DNA of 64,000 nucleotides from Henriciella marina (GCF_027213945.1 NZ_JAPWGW010000005.1:1-64000), one strand, 5' to 3'. Positions 8,483 to 17,531 are shown, numbered from the stretch's first letter. Notes: a model not told the origin generated them from the sequence alone. Numbers and translations are program-made.

Positions 8483-8972
8483 CGGTTTCGAACATCGCTG
8501 CGTCGATGGCCTCTTCTGGGGTCTTGCCGGCCCAGATGACAAAGTTGAAAGCAGGAACGAACATGTTCACCGCATCGGTGGCAGCTGCCATCACGGCGCG
8601 GATTTCGCCGGCTTCCGGTTCGACGCGGTCGAGTAGCGGCAGCGTATGGCGGAAAAGAAGGACGCTGTCTTCGATCCAATAGTCGAAATGACCGAGCCAG
8701 AGGCGCTCATTTGCCATCAGCACCAGCTTGGCGATGGCGTTCGAGCGGGCGGCGGTCGGCTTCAGGTCCAGCGTGATCGTGAAGTGGAGGGCAGGCGGCT
8801 CACGGCGCGATGCGATGAGCGCGCCCATCTCACCCCAACGTGTCTGGGCGATGCACTGAATGGCAGCGTCGTCTTCGCGCTGGTGTTCCCAGCCTGCGTG
8901 CTCCAGACACACTTCAACCATGTCGAGCGGGTCGCCATCCATATTATAGCTTTGTTCGAGATTGAGGCTCAT
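8469..8972 (-). CDS. YbjN domain-containing protein
   Basis: A 167-residue YbjN-family protein of unknown biochemical role. Members have a fold related to type III secretion chaperones and are implicated in stress responses in enterics. The start at 8972 (MSLNLEQSYNM) has GGAGGA 9 nt upstream, which decides it over a start 36 codons upstream. The DPLDMVEVCLEHAGWEHQ opening and LLFRHTLPLL segment are typical. It leads a three-gene operon with proC and the COQ9-like gene. Confidence 0.85.
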   Translation of the reverse strand: MSLNLEQSYNMDGDPLDMVEVCLEHAGWEHQREDDAAIQCIAQTRWGEMGALIASRREPPALHFTITLDLKPTAARSNAIAKLVLMANERLWLGHFDYWIEDSVLLFRHTLPLLDRVEPEAGEIRAVMAAATDAVNMFVPAFNFVIWAGKTPEEAIDAAMFETDGEA

Positions 8973-9196
8973 CGGCGATTTCCTCCGAATCAGCGTGGCA
9001 GGCCGCCACTGGTCGAACGGTAACACGGGGCAGCGCCCCTGCAACCTGACTTCAAATTTCATTTGTGGAAGCCTTCGCAATCATTCGCACGCCTGAGGAG
9101 CCGTTTCAATTGGTGAGCACAGCTATACAGAATAGGCGTTGGGTTGCTCGATCTGTATGCGTTGCTGACCGATATGCAGGGTGGTAGACGGTTGAA

Positions 9197-9976
9197 ATGT
9201 CGAGATTGCTCTGGATCAGACGTGCCGGAATGGCGGTCGCACTGCCTCTGGCCCTGATCGCGGGCTGCGGGCAGGCACATCAGGGCGATGTCATGGTCGC
9301 GGTCGCCACCAATTTCCTTGACACTGCGAAGGTGCTCGAAGCTGAGTTCGAGGCCGAAACTGCCCTTGAGGTCACTCTGTCGTCAGGATCGACCGGCCAG
9401 CTCTACTCGCAGATCGAGAATGGTGCGCCCTTCGATATCTTCCTCGCCGCCGACACGGATCGCCCTCGCCGACTTGTTGATGCAGGAAACGGTTTGGAGG
9501 GGACGCAGTTCACCTATGCGACCGGGCGCCTGGTCCTGTGGATGCCAGCGTCGCAGACGCCTGATTTCGATGGGGCGGACGAACTGCGGGACGGGAGCTA
9601 TCGCGCGCTGGCGCTGGCCAATCCGGCGCTTGCACCGTATGGCGCAGCTGCCGAGGAGACGCTGGTTTCTCTCGATCTTGCGGATTCCCTGTCAGACCGG
9701 ATCGTCTACGGTCAGAATATCGGCCAGGCCTATGCACTTGTCGCCAGCGGCAATGCGGAGATGGGCTTTGTGGCGGCGTCGCAACTGGTGAAAGGTGCTG
9801 CGGATGGGCAGGGCGGCGTCTGGGAAGTCCCCGGCGATCTCCACGCGCCGATCCGGCAGGATGTGGTCCTGATGCAGCGAGCGGCAGGCAATGAAGCCGC
9901 ATTGCAATTCATCGCCTTCCTTCGAAGCGACAAGGCGCTCTCCATCATGCGCGACCATGGTTATGAGGAAGGCTGA
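9197..9976 (+). CDS. modA: Molybdate ABC transporter substrate-binding lipoprotein
   Basis: 259 residues. Periplasmic binding protein of the ModABC molybdate importer. The N-terminus is basic, then hydrophobic, and ends in ALIAGC, a convincing lipobox, so the protein is probably lipid-anchored rather than free. The mature domain shows ModA features: VAVATNFLDTAKVL, SGSTGQLYSQI, GAPFDIFLAAD, ANPALAPYGAAAEETL, and a C-terminal LQFIAFLRSDKA. modB starts 6 nt downstream. I found no convincing ModE site or molybdenum-cofactor riboswitch in the 224-nt gap upstream. Confidence 0.92.
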   Translation: MSRLLWIRRAGMAVALPLALIAGCGQAHQGDVMVAVATNFLDTAKVLEAEFEAETALEVTLSSGSTGQLYSQIENGAPFDIFLAADTDRPRRLVDAGNGLEGTQFTYATGRLVLWMPASQTPDFDGADELRDGSYRALALANPALAPYGAAAEETLVSLDLADSLSDRIVYGQNIGQAYALVASGNAEMGFVAASQLVKGAADGQGGVWEVPGDLHAPIRQDVVLMQRAAGNEAALQFIAFLRSDKALSIMRDHGYEEG

Positions 9977-9982
9977 CCTGTG

Positions 9983-10654
9983 ATGCCTGATCTTGGGCCG
10001 GTCCTGCTCAGCCTGCATCTCGCGGCGGTCACGACGGGTATCCTTCTCGTGATCGGCGTGCCGCTGGCCTATTGGCTTGCGACAACGCAGGCCCGTCTGA
10101 AGCCGGTGGTGGAGGCCGTGACGGCTCTGCCGCTTGTTCTGCCACCGACCGTGATCGGCTTTTACCTTCTGATCCTGATGAACCCGTCTGCGCCGCTCGG
10201 TGCGGCATGGGTCAGCCTGACGGGCGGGACACTCAGCTTTTCGTTTTCAGGGCTGGTGTTTGCGTCTGCCATCTATTCACTGCCCTTCATGGTGCAGCCG
10301 CTCCAATCAGCGTTTGAGGCCGTAGGGCGCGGCCCAATGGAGGCGGCGGCGACGCTGCGGGCGTCGAGGCTGGACGCCGTCTGGAATGTCCTGCTGCCGC
10401 AATCGGCGCGGGGCATCCTGACGGCCTGCGTGCTGACCTTTGCACATACGATCGGAGAGTTTGGTGTCGTGCTGATGGTGGGCGGCAACATCCCTGAGCG
10501 CACGCGGGTCATTTCCATCGCGATCTACGAGCATGTGGAGTCCGTTGAGTACGCCGAGGCGCATATCCTCTCTGCGGGCCTACTCGTGTTTTCCTTCGTG
10601 ACGCTGGTCGGTGTCTATGCCCTGAACAGGAGCTACCGTCTCCGTGTCAGCTGA
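9983..10654 (+). CDS. modB: Molybdate ABC transporter permease
   Basis: About 223 residues, the membrane subunit of the molybdate importer. Around five hydrophobic segments are visible, with the BPD permease cytoplasmic loop MEAAATLRASRLDAVWNVLLP (EAA motif) and the family segment TIGEFGVVLMVGGNIPERTR. ATG 9983 is preceded by GAGGAAGG; a GTG one codon earlier is an alternative. It overlaps modC by 11 nt. Confidence 0.93.
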   Translation: MPDLGPVLLSLHLAAVTTGILLVIGVPLAYWLATTQARLKPVVEAVTALPLVLPPTVIGFYLLILMNPSAPLGAAWVSLTGGTLSFSFSGLVFASAIYSLPFMVQPLQSAFEAVGRGPMEAAATLRASRLDAVWNVLLPQSARGILTACVLTFAHTIGEFGVVLMVGGNIPERTRVISIAIYEHVESVEYAEAHILSAGLLVFSFVTLVGVYALNRSYRLRVS

Positions 10655-11744
10655 TCGCCTCTCTCTCGACATTGCGCTTGCCCGTGAGACGTTCGGCCTG
10701 AAGGTGCGCGAAGACTTGGCGCTGGAAGGTGTGACGGCAGTGTTCGGGCCGAGCGGCAGCGGCAAGACGACCCTGTTGAGGGCAATTGCCGGACTGGAGA
10801 CCGCGAGCGAGGGCCGTATCAGCTTTGGAGAGACTGTCTGGCAAGACCGCGCCGCGGGAGTTTACGTTGCAGCGCATCGGCGTGCCGTCGCTTATGTGTT
10901 TCAGGATGCGCGCCTCTTCAGTCACCTAGATGTGCAGGGCAATCTCGATTTTGCGGCGAAGCGGGCGCGCAAAGCGGGGCGGAGCCCGGACGTGGATGCA
11001 GCGATTGCTGCCTTCGGCATAGACGGACTGCTGGAGCGCCGCGCGGTGTCTCTATCCGGCGGCGAAAGCAGGCGAGTGGCACTGGCGCGGGCGGTTCTTT
11101 CGTGTCCTGACCTCATGTTGCTTGATGAGCCGTTGACTGGCCTCGACAGGGCTGCACGTCGGGACATCCTGCCATTTCTCAAAAGCCTGCCAGAGCACTC
11201 CGGCTGCCCCGTCCTCTATGTCAGCCATGACCTGGAAGAAGTGGCGGCGCTGGCATCGGCGATCGTCGTGATGGAGGCCGGGCGGGTGCTGGCGAACGGC
11301 CCTGTCGGCGAGATAGGCAGGAGCCTTGATCTTGGGCCGCTCTCCGAAGGTGCCGGGCCTGCGTCCTTGATCGAAGCGACAGTTACCCGGATTGATACCG
11401 ATAGCGGTCTGATGGCGCTGGAGGCGGGTGGCGAAACCCTTCTCCTGCCCACTGCGCCGGGGGCGCGTGAGGCTGAAAAACTCCGGCTTTTCATCGATGC
11501 GCGCGATGTCGCGATCGCCGTGGAGCGCCCGGGGCCGATGTCTATCCGGAATGTTCTACCTGCCCGCGTTGGCCGTATTGTCTCAAGTGATGCGGCAGCC
11601 GACGCGCTCGTCGATCTCACGATTGGCAGTGAGCTGATCCGCGCGCAGATCACGCGCCATGCCCTGTCAGAGCTGAAGCTTGAAACCGGCCAGCAGGTGT
11701 TCGCCCTGATGAAGAGCGTCCGCCTGGCCGGTGATTTTCGCTAA
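10644..11744 (+). CDS. modC: Molybdate ABC transporter ATP-binding protein
   Basis: 366 residues with a GTG start preceded by AGGAG. ATPase of the molybdate importer. Walker A GPSGSGKTT is at residues 35-43; the ABC signature LSGGESRRVALARA, Walker B LMLLDEPLTGLD and the switch histidine in YVSHDLEE follow. The C-terminal ~70 residues form the Mop/TOBE domain that binds oxyanion and inhibits transport when molybdate is plentiful (SIRNVLPARVGRI ... ITRHALSELKL). It ends 4 nt before the convergent ubiK-type gene with no terminator between. Confidence 0.95.
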   Translation: MSADRLSLDIALARETFGLKVREDLALEGVTAVFGPSGSGKTTLLRAIAGLETASEGRISFGETVWQDRAAGVYVAAHRRAVAYVFQDARLFSHLDVQGNLDFAAKRARKAGRSPDVDAAIAAFGIDGLLERRAVSLSGGESRRVALARAVLSCPDLMLLDEPLTGLDRAARRDILPFLKSLPEHSGCPVLYVSHDLEEVAALASAIVVMEAGRVLANGPVGEIGRSLDLGPLSEGAGPASLIEATVTRIDTDSGLMALEAGGETLLLPTAPGAREAEKLRLFIDARDVAIAVERPGPMSIRNVLPARVGRIVSSDAAADALVDLTIGSELIRAQITRHALSELKLETGQQVFALMKSVRLAGDFR

Positions 11745-11748
11745 AAAG

Positions 11749-11988
11749 CTACTTCTTTTCGAGTGCTTCGACGCGTGCTTCGAGCGCCTCGACTTTCTCA
11801 AGTGCGCTGATCGCGATAGCCCGGAGGGCTTCGACTTCGTCACGCTCGACGAGGTCCATGTCGGCGATAAATTCGCGCACACGCGACTGAACGGCGGTGC
11901 GCGCTTCTTCGCCTGCAGAGCGGGCTGCGCCCATGGCGCCTGTCATGAGGCCTGCGAGGTCATCAAGCAGTGGATTTGTATTGGCCAT
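11749..11988 (-). CDS. ubiK: Accessory factor UbiK family protein
   Basis: A 79-residue BMFP/DUF526 protein. UbiK in E. coli is an accessory factor for aerobic ubiquinone synthesis and interacts with UbiJ and lipids. The sequence is an amphipathic N-terminal part (NPLLDDLAGLMTGAMGAA) followed by a C-terminal coiled coil (ALEKVEALEARVEALEKK) typical of the family. AAGGAG lies 7 nt before the ATG. It is divergent from lgt, a common alphaproteobacterial arrangement. Confidence 0.88.
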   Translation of the reverse strand: MANTNPLLDDLAGLMTGAMGAARSAGEEARTAVQSRVREFIADMDLVERDEVEALRAIAISALEKVEALEARVEALEKK

Positions 11989-12076
11989 GCGGTTACTCCT
12001 TGCCGCGACTAAGGGGAGAGACTAGCCGGTATCGGTCTACAGATAGGCGACGCCGCGCGACGGGAAAAGGCAGCCA

Positions 12077-13024
12077 ATGCACGCACTCTATACAGCAGCG
12101 CTCAGTTTTCCGGAGTTCAATCCGGCGCTCGTCGAAATCGGCAGCTTTCCGATCCGCTGGTATGCCCTCGCCTACATTGCGGGTCTCGTCATTGGTTGGC
12201 GCTATGCCGTGATGCTTGTGAAGCGCGAACGCCTCTGGGGCGGCGCGAGCCCGGCAACGCCAGACGATATCGATGATATCCTGTTCTATGTGACGCTGGG
12301 CGTCATCCTTGGCGGGCGCATTGGCTACATCCTCTTCTATCAGCTGCCCTTCCAGTTCGAGACGGTGCAGCGTGATCCGTGGAGCCTGCTGCGCATCTGG
12401 GAAGGTGGCATGTCCTTCCATGGCGGCCTGCTCGGTGTTGCAATTGCCATTCTGATTTCGGCCAAGATGCGCGGCGTGAAGCTGCTGCCACTTGCCGACA
12501 TTGCAGGCGCGGTCGCGCCAATAGGCATTTTCTTCGGGCGCTGTGCGAACTTCATCAATGCTGAGCTGTATGGCCGCCATACCAATGCGTCGGTCGGCAT
12601 GGTCTTCCCGGAAGCAAATACGGGCGGGACGCCATCAGCCTATGACTGGCAGTCCGATGAGTGGATCTATTGCCGCGACCAGAACCCGGCTTTCCGACTG
12701 TGCGAGCCAGAAATGCCGCGCCATCCAAGCCAGCTCTACGAGGCCGTCCTTGAGGGTTTGCTGCCGTTTCTTGTCATCTCATTCCTCATCTGGAAATTCG
12801 ATCTCCTGAAGCGGCGCGGCCTCGCGGCTGGCATGTTCCTGCTCTTTTACGCGGCTGGCCGATCGATTTCCGAACAGTTCCGTGAGCCTGATAGCTTCAC
12901 CATGGGCGTGCTGCCTGACTTCATCACGATGGGACAGTTGCTGTCGCTGCCCATGTGGATCGGCGGGGCATATCTGGTCTGGCACGGCCTCAGCAAACCA
13001 CCGGCCGGCGCCGCGAGGGCATGA
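12077..13024 (+). CDS. lgt: Prolipoprotein diacylglyceryl transferase
   Basis: 315 residues, polytopic inner-membrane enzyme that attaches diacylglycerol to the lipobox cysteine of prolipoproteins. Key features are FHGGLLGV, the signature GRCANFINAELYGRHT, and RHPSQLYEAVLEG near the C-terminal half, with about seven hydrophobic segments. Its TGA overlaps the next ATG (ATGA), coupling it to the MidA-like methyltransferase. Its product would be needed for the several lipoproteins encoded in this window. Confidence 0.96.
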   Translation: MHALYTAALSFPEFNPALVEIGSFPIRWYALAYIAGLVIGWRYAVMLVKRERLWGGASPATPDDIDDILFYVTLGVILGGRIGYILFYQLPFQFETVQRDPWSLLRIWEGGMSFHGGLLGVAIAILISAKMRGVKLLPLADIAGAVAPIGIFFGRCANFINAELYGRHTNASVGMVFPEANTGGTPSAYDWQSDEWIYCRDQNPAFRLCEPEMPRHPSQLYEAVLEGLLPFLVISFLIWKFDLLKRRGLAAGMFLLFYAAGRSISEQFREPDSFTMGVLPDFITMGQLLSLPMWIGGAYLVWHGLSKPPAGAARA

Positions 13025-14070
13025 CGGGACTGAAGGCAAAGCTGAAGACGCTGATCGAGGCAGGCGGGCCGCTGCCAGTGTCCGCCTATATGAATACCTG
13101 CCTGCATGACCCGGAATTTGGCTATTACGCCACGCGTCCAGGCATAGGCCGCGACTTCATTACCGCGCCAGAGATCAGCCAGGTTTTCGGTGAACTGCTT
13201 GGCCTGTGGAGCTTGCATGAATGGCAGGCGCTTGGCGGGCCAGATCCGTTCGACCTGATTGAGGTCGGCGCGGGCCGCGGCACGATGATGGACGACATGA
13301 TGCGGGCGATCGCCAGCGTCGGCGGGGGTGAGCGTTTTCGCCTGTCTATCAGCGAGGCAAGCCCGGTCTATGCGGCCGCCCAGAAAGCGAGACTCTCTGA
13401 GTTTCATCCCGACTTCCTTGGCGCGTTCGAGACGCTGGGCGAGCGGCCTTTCCTGCTGGTTGCGAATGAGTGGCTGGACTGCCTGCCTGCGCGCCAGTTT
13501 GTGCAGGGCGGGGAAGGCTGGCTGGAGCGTGTCGTTGGCCTGACCGATGAGGGCGATCTCACTTTTGGCCTTGCAACGGACAATGTGGAGAAACTGTCGG
13601 GAGAGCCAGCAGACGGCCAGACCTCCATCGAAGTGCAACCGGCGCTGGATACACTCTGCGAGACACTGGCGAACGCGTTTGTCCGCGCGCCGGGACGGGC
13701 GCTGCTGATCGATTACGGGCCTGCAGGCAATGCGCCCGGCGATACGCTGCGTGCCTTCAAGAATGGGGCGCAGGTCGGGCCTCTGGACATGCCAGGCGAA
13801 AGCGACCTCACCGTCGATGTCGATTTTGCGCGATTGGCGCGTCTGGCAGAGAAGCGCGGACTTAAAGTGTCTGGCCCGGTTGAGCAGGGGCCGTTCCTTA
13901 TGGCGCTGGGCGCAGAAGCGCGCATGCAGGCGCTTATCAAGGCCAATCCAGACCGCGCCGAGCAGATCTACGAAGGCGTGAAGCGGCTCGTCGATCCAGA
14001 CGAGCTGGGCAGCCGGTTCAAGGTGATATGCCTCAGCGCGCCGGGCATGCCACCGCCAGCAGGTTTCTAG
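13021..14070 (+). CDS. SAM-dependent methyltransferase, MidA/NDUFAF7 family
   Basis: 349 residues, DUF185/Methyltransf_28 family. Mitochondrial NDUFAF7 methylates an arginine of a complex I subunit, and bacterial homologues may do likewise. The family N-terminus PLPVSAYMNTCLHDPEFGYY and DFITAPEISQVFGELLG, and the SAM-binding loop LIEVGAGRGTMMDDMM are clear. The start overlaps the lgt stop. The stop shares CTAG with the convergent histidine kinase gene. Confidence 0.9.
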   Translation: MTGLKAKLKTLIEAGGPLPVSAYMNTCLHDPEFGYYATRPGIGRDFITAPEISQVFGELLGLWSLHEWQALGGPDPFDLIEVGAGRGTMMDDMMRAIASVGGGERFRLSISEASPVYAAAQKARLSEFHPDFLGAFETLGERPFLLVANEWLDCLPARQFVQGGEGWLERVVGLTDEGDLTFGLATDNVEKLSGEPADGQTSIEVQPALDTLCETLANAFVRAPGRALLIDYGPAGNAPGDTLRAFKNGAQVGPLDMPGESDLTVDVDFARLARLAEKRGLKVSGPVEQGPFLMALGAEARMQALIKANPDRAEQIYEGVKRLVDPDELGSRFKVICLSAPGMPPPAGF

Positions 14071-15389
14071 GCAGGTAGGCGCAGGCGCACGCGCAGGCCG
14101 CCAAGCGGACTTTCTTCAAGCCGGATATCGCCGCCATGCTGGCGGGCCGTGTCACGCGCGATGGAAAGGCCTAGGCCGGTGCCGGGCACATTCTGGTTCC
14201 GTGAGTCATCTAGGCGGTGGAAAGGCTTGAAGGCTTCTTCGCGCTTGTCTTCCGGGATGCCGGGGCCGTCATCATCGACAATCAGTTCGACCATGTGTGG
14301 ACCTTCGATGACTTCCACTTCCACCTTGTCGGCAAAGCCTTGCGCGTTTGAGATAAGATTAGAGACGGCACGGCGGATCAGGCCCTGCCGCGCGATGATC
14401 GTGACAGGTGCTGTGGCGCGGATATGGGTTTGTCCGCCAAGGGCGGAAATGATTTCGGCGACCAGCTCATCGAACCGGAATGTGGCAGACTGTTCGCCCT
14501 CCTTGCCGCTTGCGAAAGCGAGGTATTCGTCCAGCATGACCGACATTTCCTGAAGGTCCTGACGGGCCTCCCTGATTTCCTGCGTATCGTCCATCATCGC
14601 GAGCTGAAGCTTCAGCCTTGTTAGCGGCGTGCGCAGGTCATGGCTGATGCCGGCTAGCATAGTCGTGCGCTCTTCCGCAAAGGTCGTAAGGCGTGTGCGC
14701 ATATCCATCACAGCGCGGGCGGCGTCGCGGATTTCGGTTGCGCCGGAGGGGCGGTAATTGCCGGCATCCCGGCCCCGGCCATACGCCTTTGCCGCTTCGG
14801 TCAGCTTCAGGATGGAGCGGACCTGGTTGCGCAGGAAGCCGAGGGCGAGTGCGATGAGGATGCCTGTCGCGCCGATGACCCAGACGATGAAGATGTGGCC
14901 GGTTGTCGAAAAGGTCCTGTCGCGCTCGGCGAGAAAGCGTAGCACGTCGTCGCCGTCCTGGACACGGATCTCCACGGTCTCGCCATAGCCGGATATGTCG
15001 AACCAGAAGGGCTGCTCCAGAGAGACTTCCAGTTCACGCGACAGGATATCGTCGAGCGCCGAGAAGAAGAGCTCTTTCTGCTCTGTAGGGAGTTCTGCAT
15101 TCTCGAGCACCACGACATCGAGCTGCATGGCTTGGCGGGCGTCATCGCGCAGCATGTCGAACTGGCCGGGATACCGGCCCCGAAGACCGACCATGAATTC
15201 GATTTCGCTCGCCATGGTCTGGCTCAGCTTACGGGAGGTGTGTCTCCAGTGACTGTCATAGAATATGTAGGTCACGGCGCTCAGCAACAGGATCACCGGA
15301 AGGATCACCATCAGCACCGATCGCGGATAGAGCCCGCGCGGGGTGAAATCTCTAAGGCGGAGGCGAACGAGGCGGGGCATCAGCTGCAA
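14067..15389 (-). CDS. Sensor histidine kinase (EnvZ/OmpR type)
   Basis: 440 residues. Two membrane segments (about 25-45 and 165-185) flank a periplasmic domain of about 120 residues. These are followed by HAMP, a HisKA with ISHDLRTPLTRLKLQL (His near 250) and an HATPase domain with NLISNAQGFAD, DDGPGIPEDKREEAF and GTGLGLSIARD. It is the partner of the OmpR-type regulator 47 nt upstream on the same strand. The signal is unknown. EnvZ homologues often sense osmotic or acid conditions, but the periplasmic part shows no diagnostic motif. Confidence 0.92.
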   Translation of the reverse strand: MQLMPRLVRLRLRDFTPRGLYPRSVLMVILPVILLLSAVTYIFYDSHWRHTSRKLSQTMASEIEFMVGLRGRYPGQFDMLRDDARQAMQLDVVVLENAELPTEQKELFFSALDDILSRELEVSLEQPFWFDISGYGETVEIRVQDGDDVLRFLAERDRTFSTTGHIFIVWVIGATGILIALALGFLRNQVRSILKLTEAAKAYGRGRDAGNYRPSGATEIRDAARAVMDMRTRLTTFAEERTTMLAGISHDLRTPLTRLKLQLAMMDDTQEIREARQDLQEMSVMLDEYLAFASGKEGEQSATFRFDELVAEIISALGGQTHIRATAPVTIIARQGLIRRAVSNLISNAQGFADKVEVEVIEGPHMVELIVDDDGPGIPEDKREEAFKPFHRLDDSRNQNVPGTGLGLSIARDTARQHGGDIRLEESPLGGLRVRLRLPA

Positions 15390-15436
15390 GCCTTAGTGGC
15401 AAGCGGTGGTTTGGCAAAGCGGCAGTTTTCCGCGCT

Positions 15437-16114
15437 TCAGTCGGGCATGAGTCGGTAGCCAATGCCGCGTACCGTCTGGATATGAATCGGCTGGCGGGGA
15501 TCTGGTTCGATCTTGCGGCGAAGGCGCGTCACCTGGACATCGATAGAGCGCTCCGTGCTGTTCGGTGACTTGGAGGCCAGTTCCTCGCGGCTCACGGCCT
15601 CTCCAGCTTTGGCAGCAAGCATTGAGAGGAGATGAAGCTCCGCCTCAGTCAGGCGGACACGGCGTGCGCCGGAGGTGAGTTCCTGATGCTTGGCGTTGAA
15701 GACGAGGCCCGACATCTCGATTTCTTCAGGCGGCGGCTCAACATGCGTGCGCCGCAGTATGGCATTGATGCGAAGTAACAGTTCTTCCGGTTCGAAAGGC
15801 TTGGAAAGATAGTCGTCGGCACCTGCTTTCAGCCCTTCGATCCGGTCGCCAGTCTCTCCCTTTGCGGTGAGAAGTAGAACCGGAACGCTCTGTCCTGCAC
15901 TGCGGAGGCTGGCAAGCAGTTCAAGCCCTGTCTCACCGGGCATCATGATGTCGAGGATGGCAAGATCGAAATCGAAAGTCGTCATCAGCTTGCGCGCGCT
16001 GGCGGCATCGGCGGCTGCCGTGACCCTCAATCCGTTGCGGACAAGATACTTCTTGAGCAGGTCGCGGATGCGATTGTCGTCATCAACCACCAGAATGTGT
16101 TGTGCGTCACTCAT
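15437..16114 (-). CDS. OmpR-family response regulator
   Basis: 225 residues: receiver domain with acidic pocket VVDDDN, phospho-acceptor D55 (LAILDIMMPGETG), conserved K in LLTAKGE, and a C-terminal winged helix with RSIDVQVTRLRRKIEPDPR and VRGIGYRL. The downstream kinase gene is its probable partner. Its ATG overlaps the MarR stop (ATGA), so the three genes are translated from one transcript starting at the MarR gene. Confidence 0.93.
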   Translation of the reverse strand: MSDAQHILVVDDDNRIRDLLKKYLVRNGLRVTAAADAASARKLMTTFDFDLAILDIMMPGETGLELLASLRSAGQSVPVLLLTAKGETGDRIEGLKAGADDYLSKPFEPEELLLRINAILRRTHVEPPPEEIEMSGLVFNAKHQELTSGARRVRLTEAELHLLSMLAAKAGEAVSREELASKSPNSTERSIDVQVTRLRRKIEPDPRQPIHIQTVRGIGYRLMPD

Positions 16115-16587
16115 TGGGTAAGGGCCTCCAGGACCGCGCGGGTGCCGGACACGGCATTTGCGCCAGCGTCTCGGTAAGCATCGCGCAGGGCAGAGCGTAA
16201 CTTGTCCACAAGTGGGCGCAGCATCTGTTCTCCCTCATCCGACAGGGTCAGACGCCGACGCCGGGCATCGCGCCCACCTTGCGTCTTCACCACCAGGTTC
16301 TTCCGGTCGAGCTCTCCGAGAATCCGGGCAATTGTTGGCGTCGTTGCTCCCATTTTGTCACGCAATTCGCTGACCGTCAGGCCAGGTTCAAAGCGGATCG
16401 TCATCAGCAGCCGTAGCCCCGACGCATTAAGGCCAGTCTGACGCTGCGCCTTGCGGGTGATGTCGCTGATAATGCGCTCTGTGGCGAGCAGTAGCGCGAT
16501 ACCATTATCGAGCTCTTCCTCCCTGAGAAAAAGCCGCGGATCGACACGAGCGCTTTCGCCTGTCTTCTGGTTGACTTCAGATGCCAC
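16111..16587 (-). CDS. MarR-family transcriptional regulator
   Basis: 158 residues with a central winged helix (LTVSELRDKMGATTPTIARI, then LVVKTQGGRDARRRRLTLSDEGEQML). The N-terminal and C-terminal helices would form the dimer interface. First gene of the MarR-response regulator-kinase operon, divergent from ilvE with a 53-nt gap, so both promoters must lie in or near that gap and could be co-regulated. No ligand can be inferred. Confidence 0.88.
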   Translation of the reverse strand: MASEVNQKTGESARVDPRLFLREEELDNGIALLLATERIISDITRKAQRQTGLNASGLRLLMTIRFEPGLTVSELRDKMGATTPTIARILGELDRKNLVVKTQGGRDARRRRLTLSDEGEQMLRPLVDKLRSALRDAYRDAGANAVSGTRAVLEALTQ

Positions 16588-16640
16588 AGTCTGAGAATGG
16601 AGCCTCTTTCGAGTATAAGTTCAAGCAAGGACAAGAAATA

Positions 16641-17531
16641 ATGGCCGACGCCTCCACACCGTATCACGACCGCGATGGATACATCTGGATGGACGGCGAA
16701 TTCGTACCTTGGCGCGAGACGACAATTCATGTCCTGACCCACGGCCTGCACTATGCGTCGTCCGTGTTTGAAGGTGAGCGTGCGTATGGCGGGCGTATCT
16801 TCGAATCGCGTCGTCACACCGAACGTCTTCACCGGTCCGCGAACATCCTCGGCTTCGAGCTGCCCTACACGGTCGATGAGATCGAGAAGGCCAAGCATGA
16901 AACGCTGGCAAAGTCGGGTCTTGAAAACGCTTATGTGCGCGCCTTTGCCTGGCGCGGCTCCGAAATGATGGGCGTCTCGGCGCAGAACAACAAGATCCAC
17001 GTCGCGATCGCGGTCTGGCACTGGGGCGATTATTTCGCTGACAAGATGAAGGGCATTGCTATGACGCATGCCCAATGGCGCCGCCCTGATCCGAAGACCG
17101 CCCCGTGCGAAGCAAAGGCCGCCGGCCTCTACATGATCTGTACCCTGTCCAAGCATGCTGCCGAGAAGGACGGCTTTGCAGACGCCCTTATGCTCGATTA
17201 TCGCGGCCATGTGGCAGAGGCGACAGGCGCAAACATCTTCTTCCTGCAGGACGGCGCTCTGCATACGCCGACCCCGGATTGCTTCCTCAACGGGATCACG
17301 CGCCAGACAGCCATCAAGCTGGCCAAGGCGCGCCAGATCGAGATTGTCGAGCGAACGATCATGCCGGATGAGCTGAAGAACTTCTCCGAATGCTTCATCA
17401 CAGGTACGGCCGCTGAGATTACGCCAGTCCGTCAGATCGGTGATGTGAACTACAAGCCTGGCAGCGTCACCGAAGGCCTGGTCAACGACTATTCCGATCT
17501 TGTGAACGGCAAGATCAAGATGCCAGCCTAG
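16641..17531 (+). CDS. ilvE: Branched-chain amino acid aminotransferase
   Basis: 296 residues, fold-type IV PLP enzyme that transaminates leucine, isoleucine and valine with 2-oxoglutarate. The pyridoxal lysine is K159 in CEAKAAGLYM, the same number as in E. coli IlvE. Other marks are HGLHYASSVFEGERAY, DGFADALMLDYRGHVAEATGANIFF and the phosphate-binding FITGTAAEITPVRQIG. The start at 16641 (MADASTPYHDRDG) is chosen over one 20 codons upstream, which would run into the divergent MarR gene. Its stop shares CTAG with the convergent phosphatase gene. Confidence 0.95.
   Translation: MADASTPYHDRDGYIWMDGEFVPWRETTIHVLTHGLHYASSVFEGERAYGGRIFESRRHTERLHRSANILGFELPYTVDEIEKAKHETLAKSGLENAYVRAFAWRGSEMMGVSAQNNKIHVAIAVWHWGDYFADKMKGIAMTHAQWRRPDPKTAPCEAKAAGLYMICTLSKHAAEKDGFADALMLDYRGHVAEATGANIFFLQDGALHTPTPDCFLNGITRQTAIKLAKARQIEIVERTIMPDELKNFSECFITGTAAEITPVRQIGDVNYKPGSVTEGLVNDYSDLVNGKIKMPA

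Noticed and set aside
9081-9196. ModE site or molybdenum-cofactor riboswitch upstream of modA
   Set aside because: Only a weak CTAT/ATAG dyad is present; it does not match the ModE consensus, and no extended riboswitch fold is visible.
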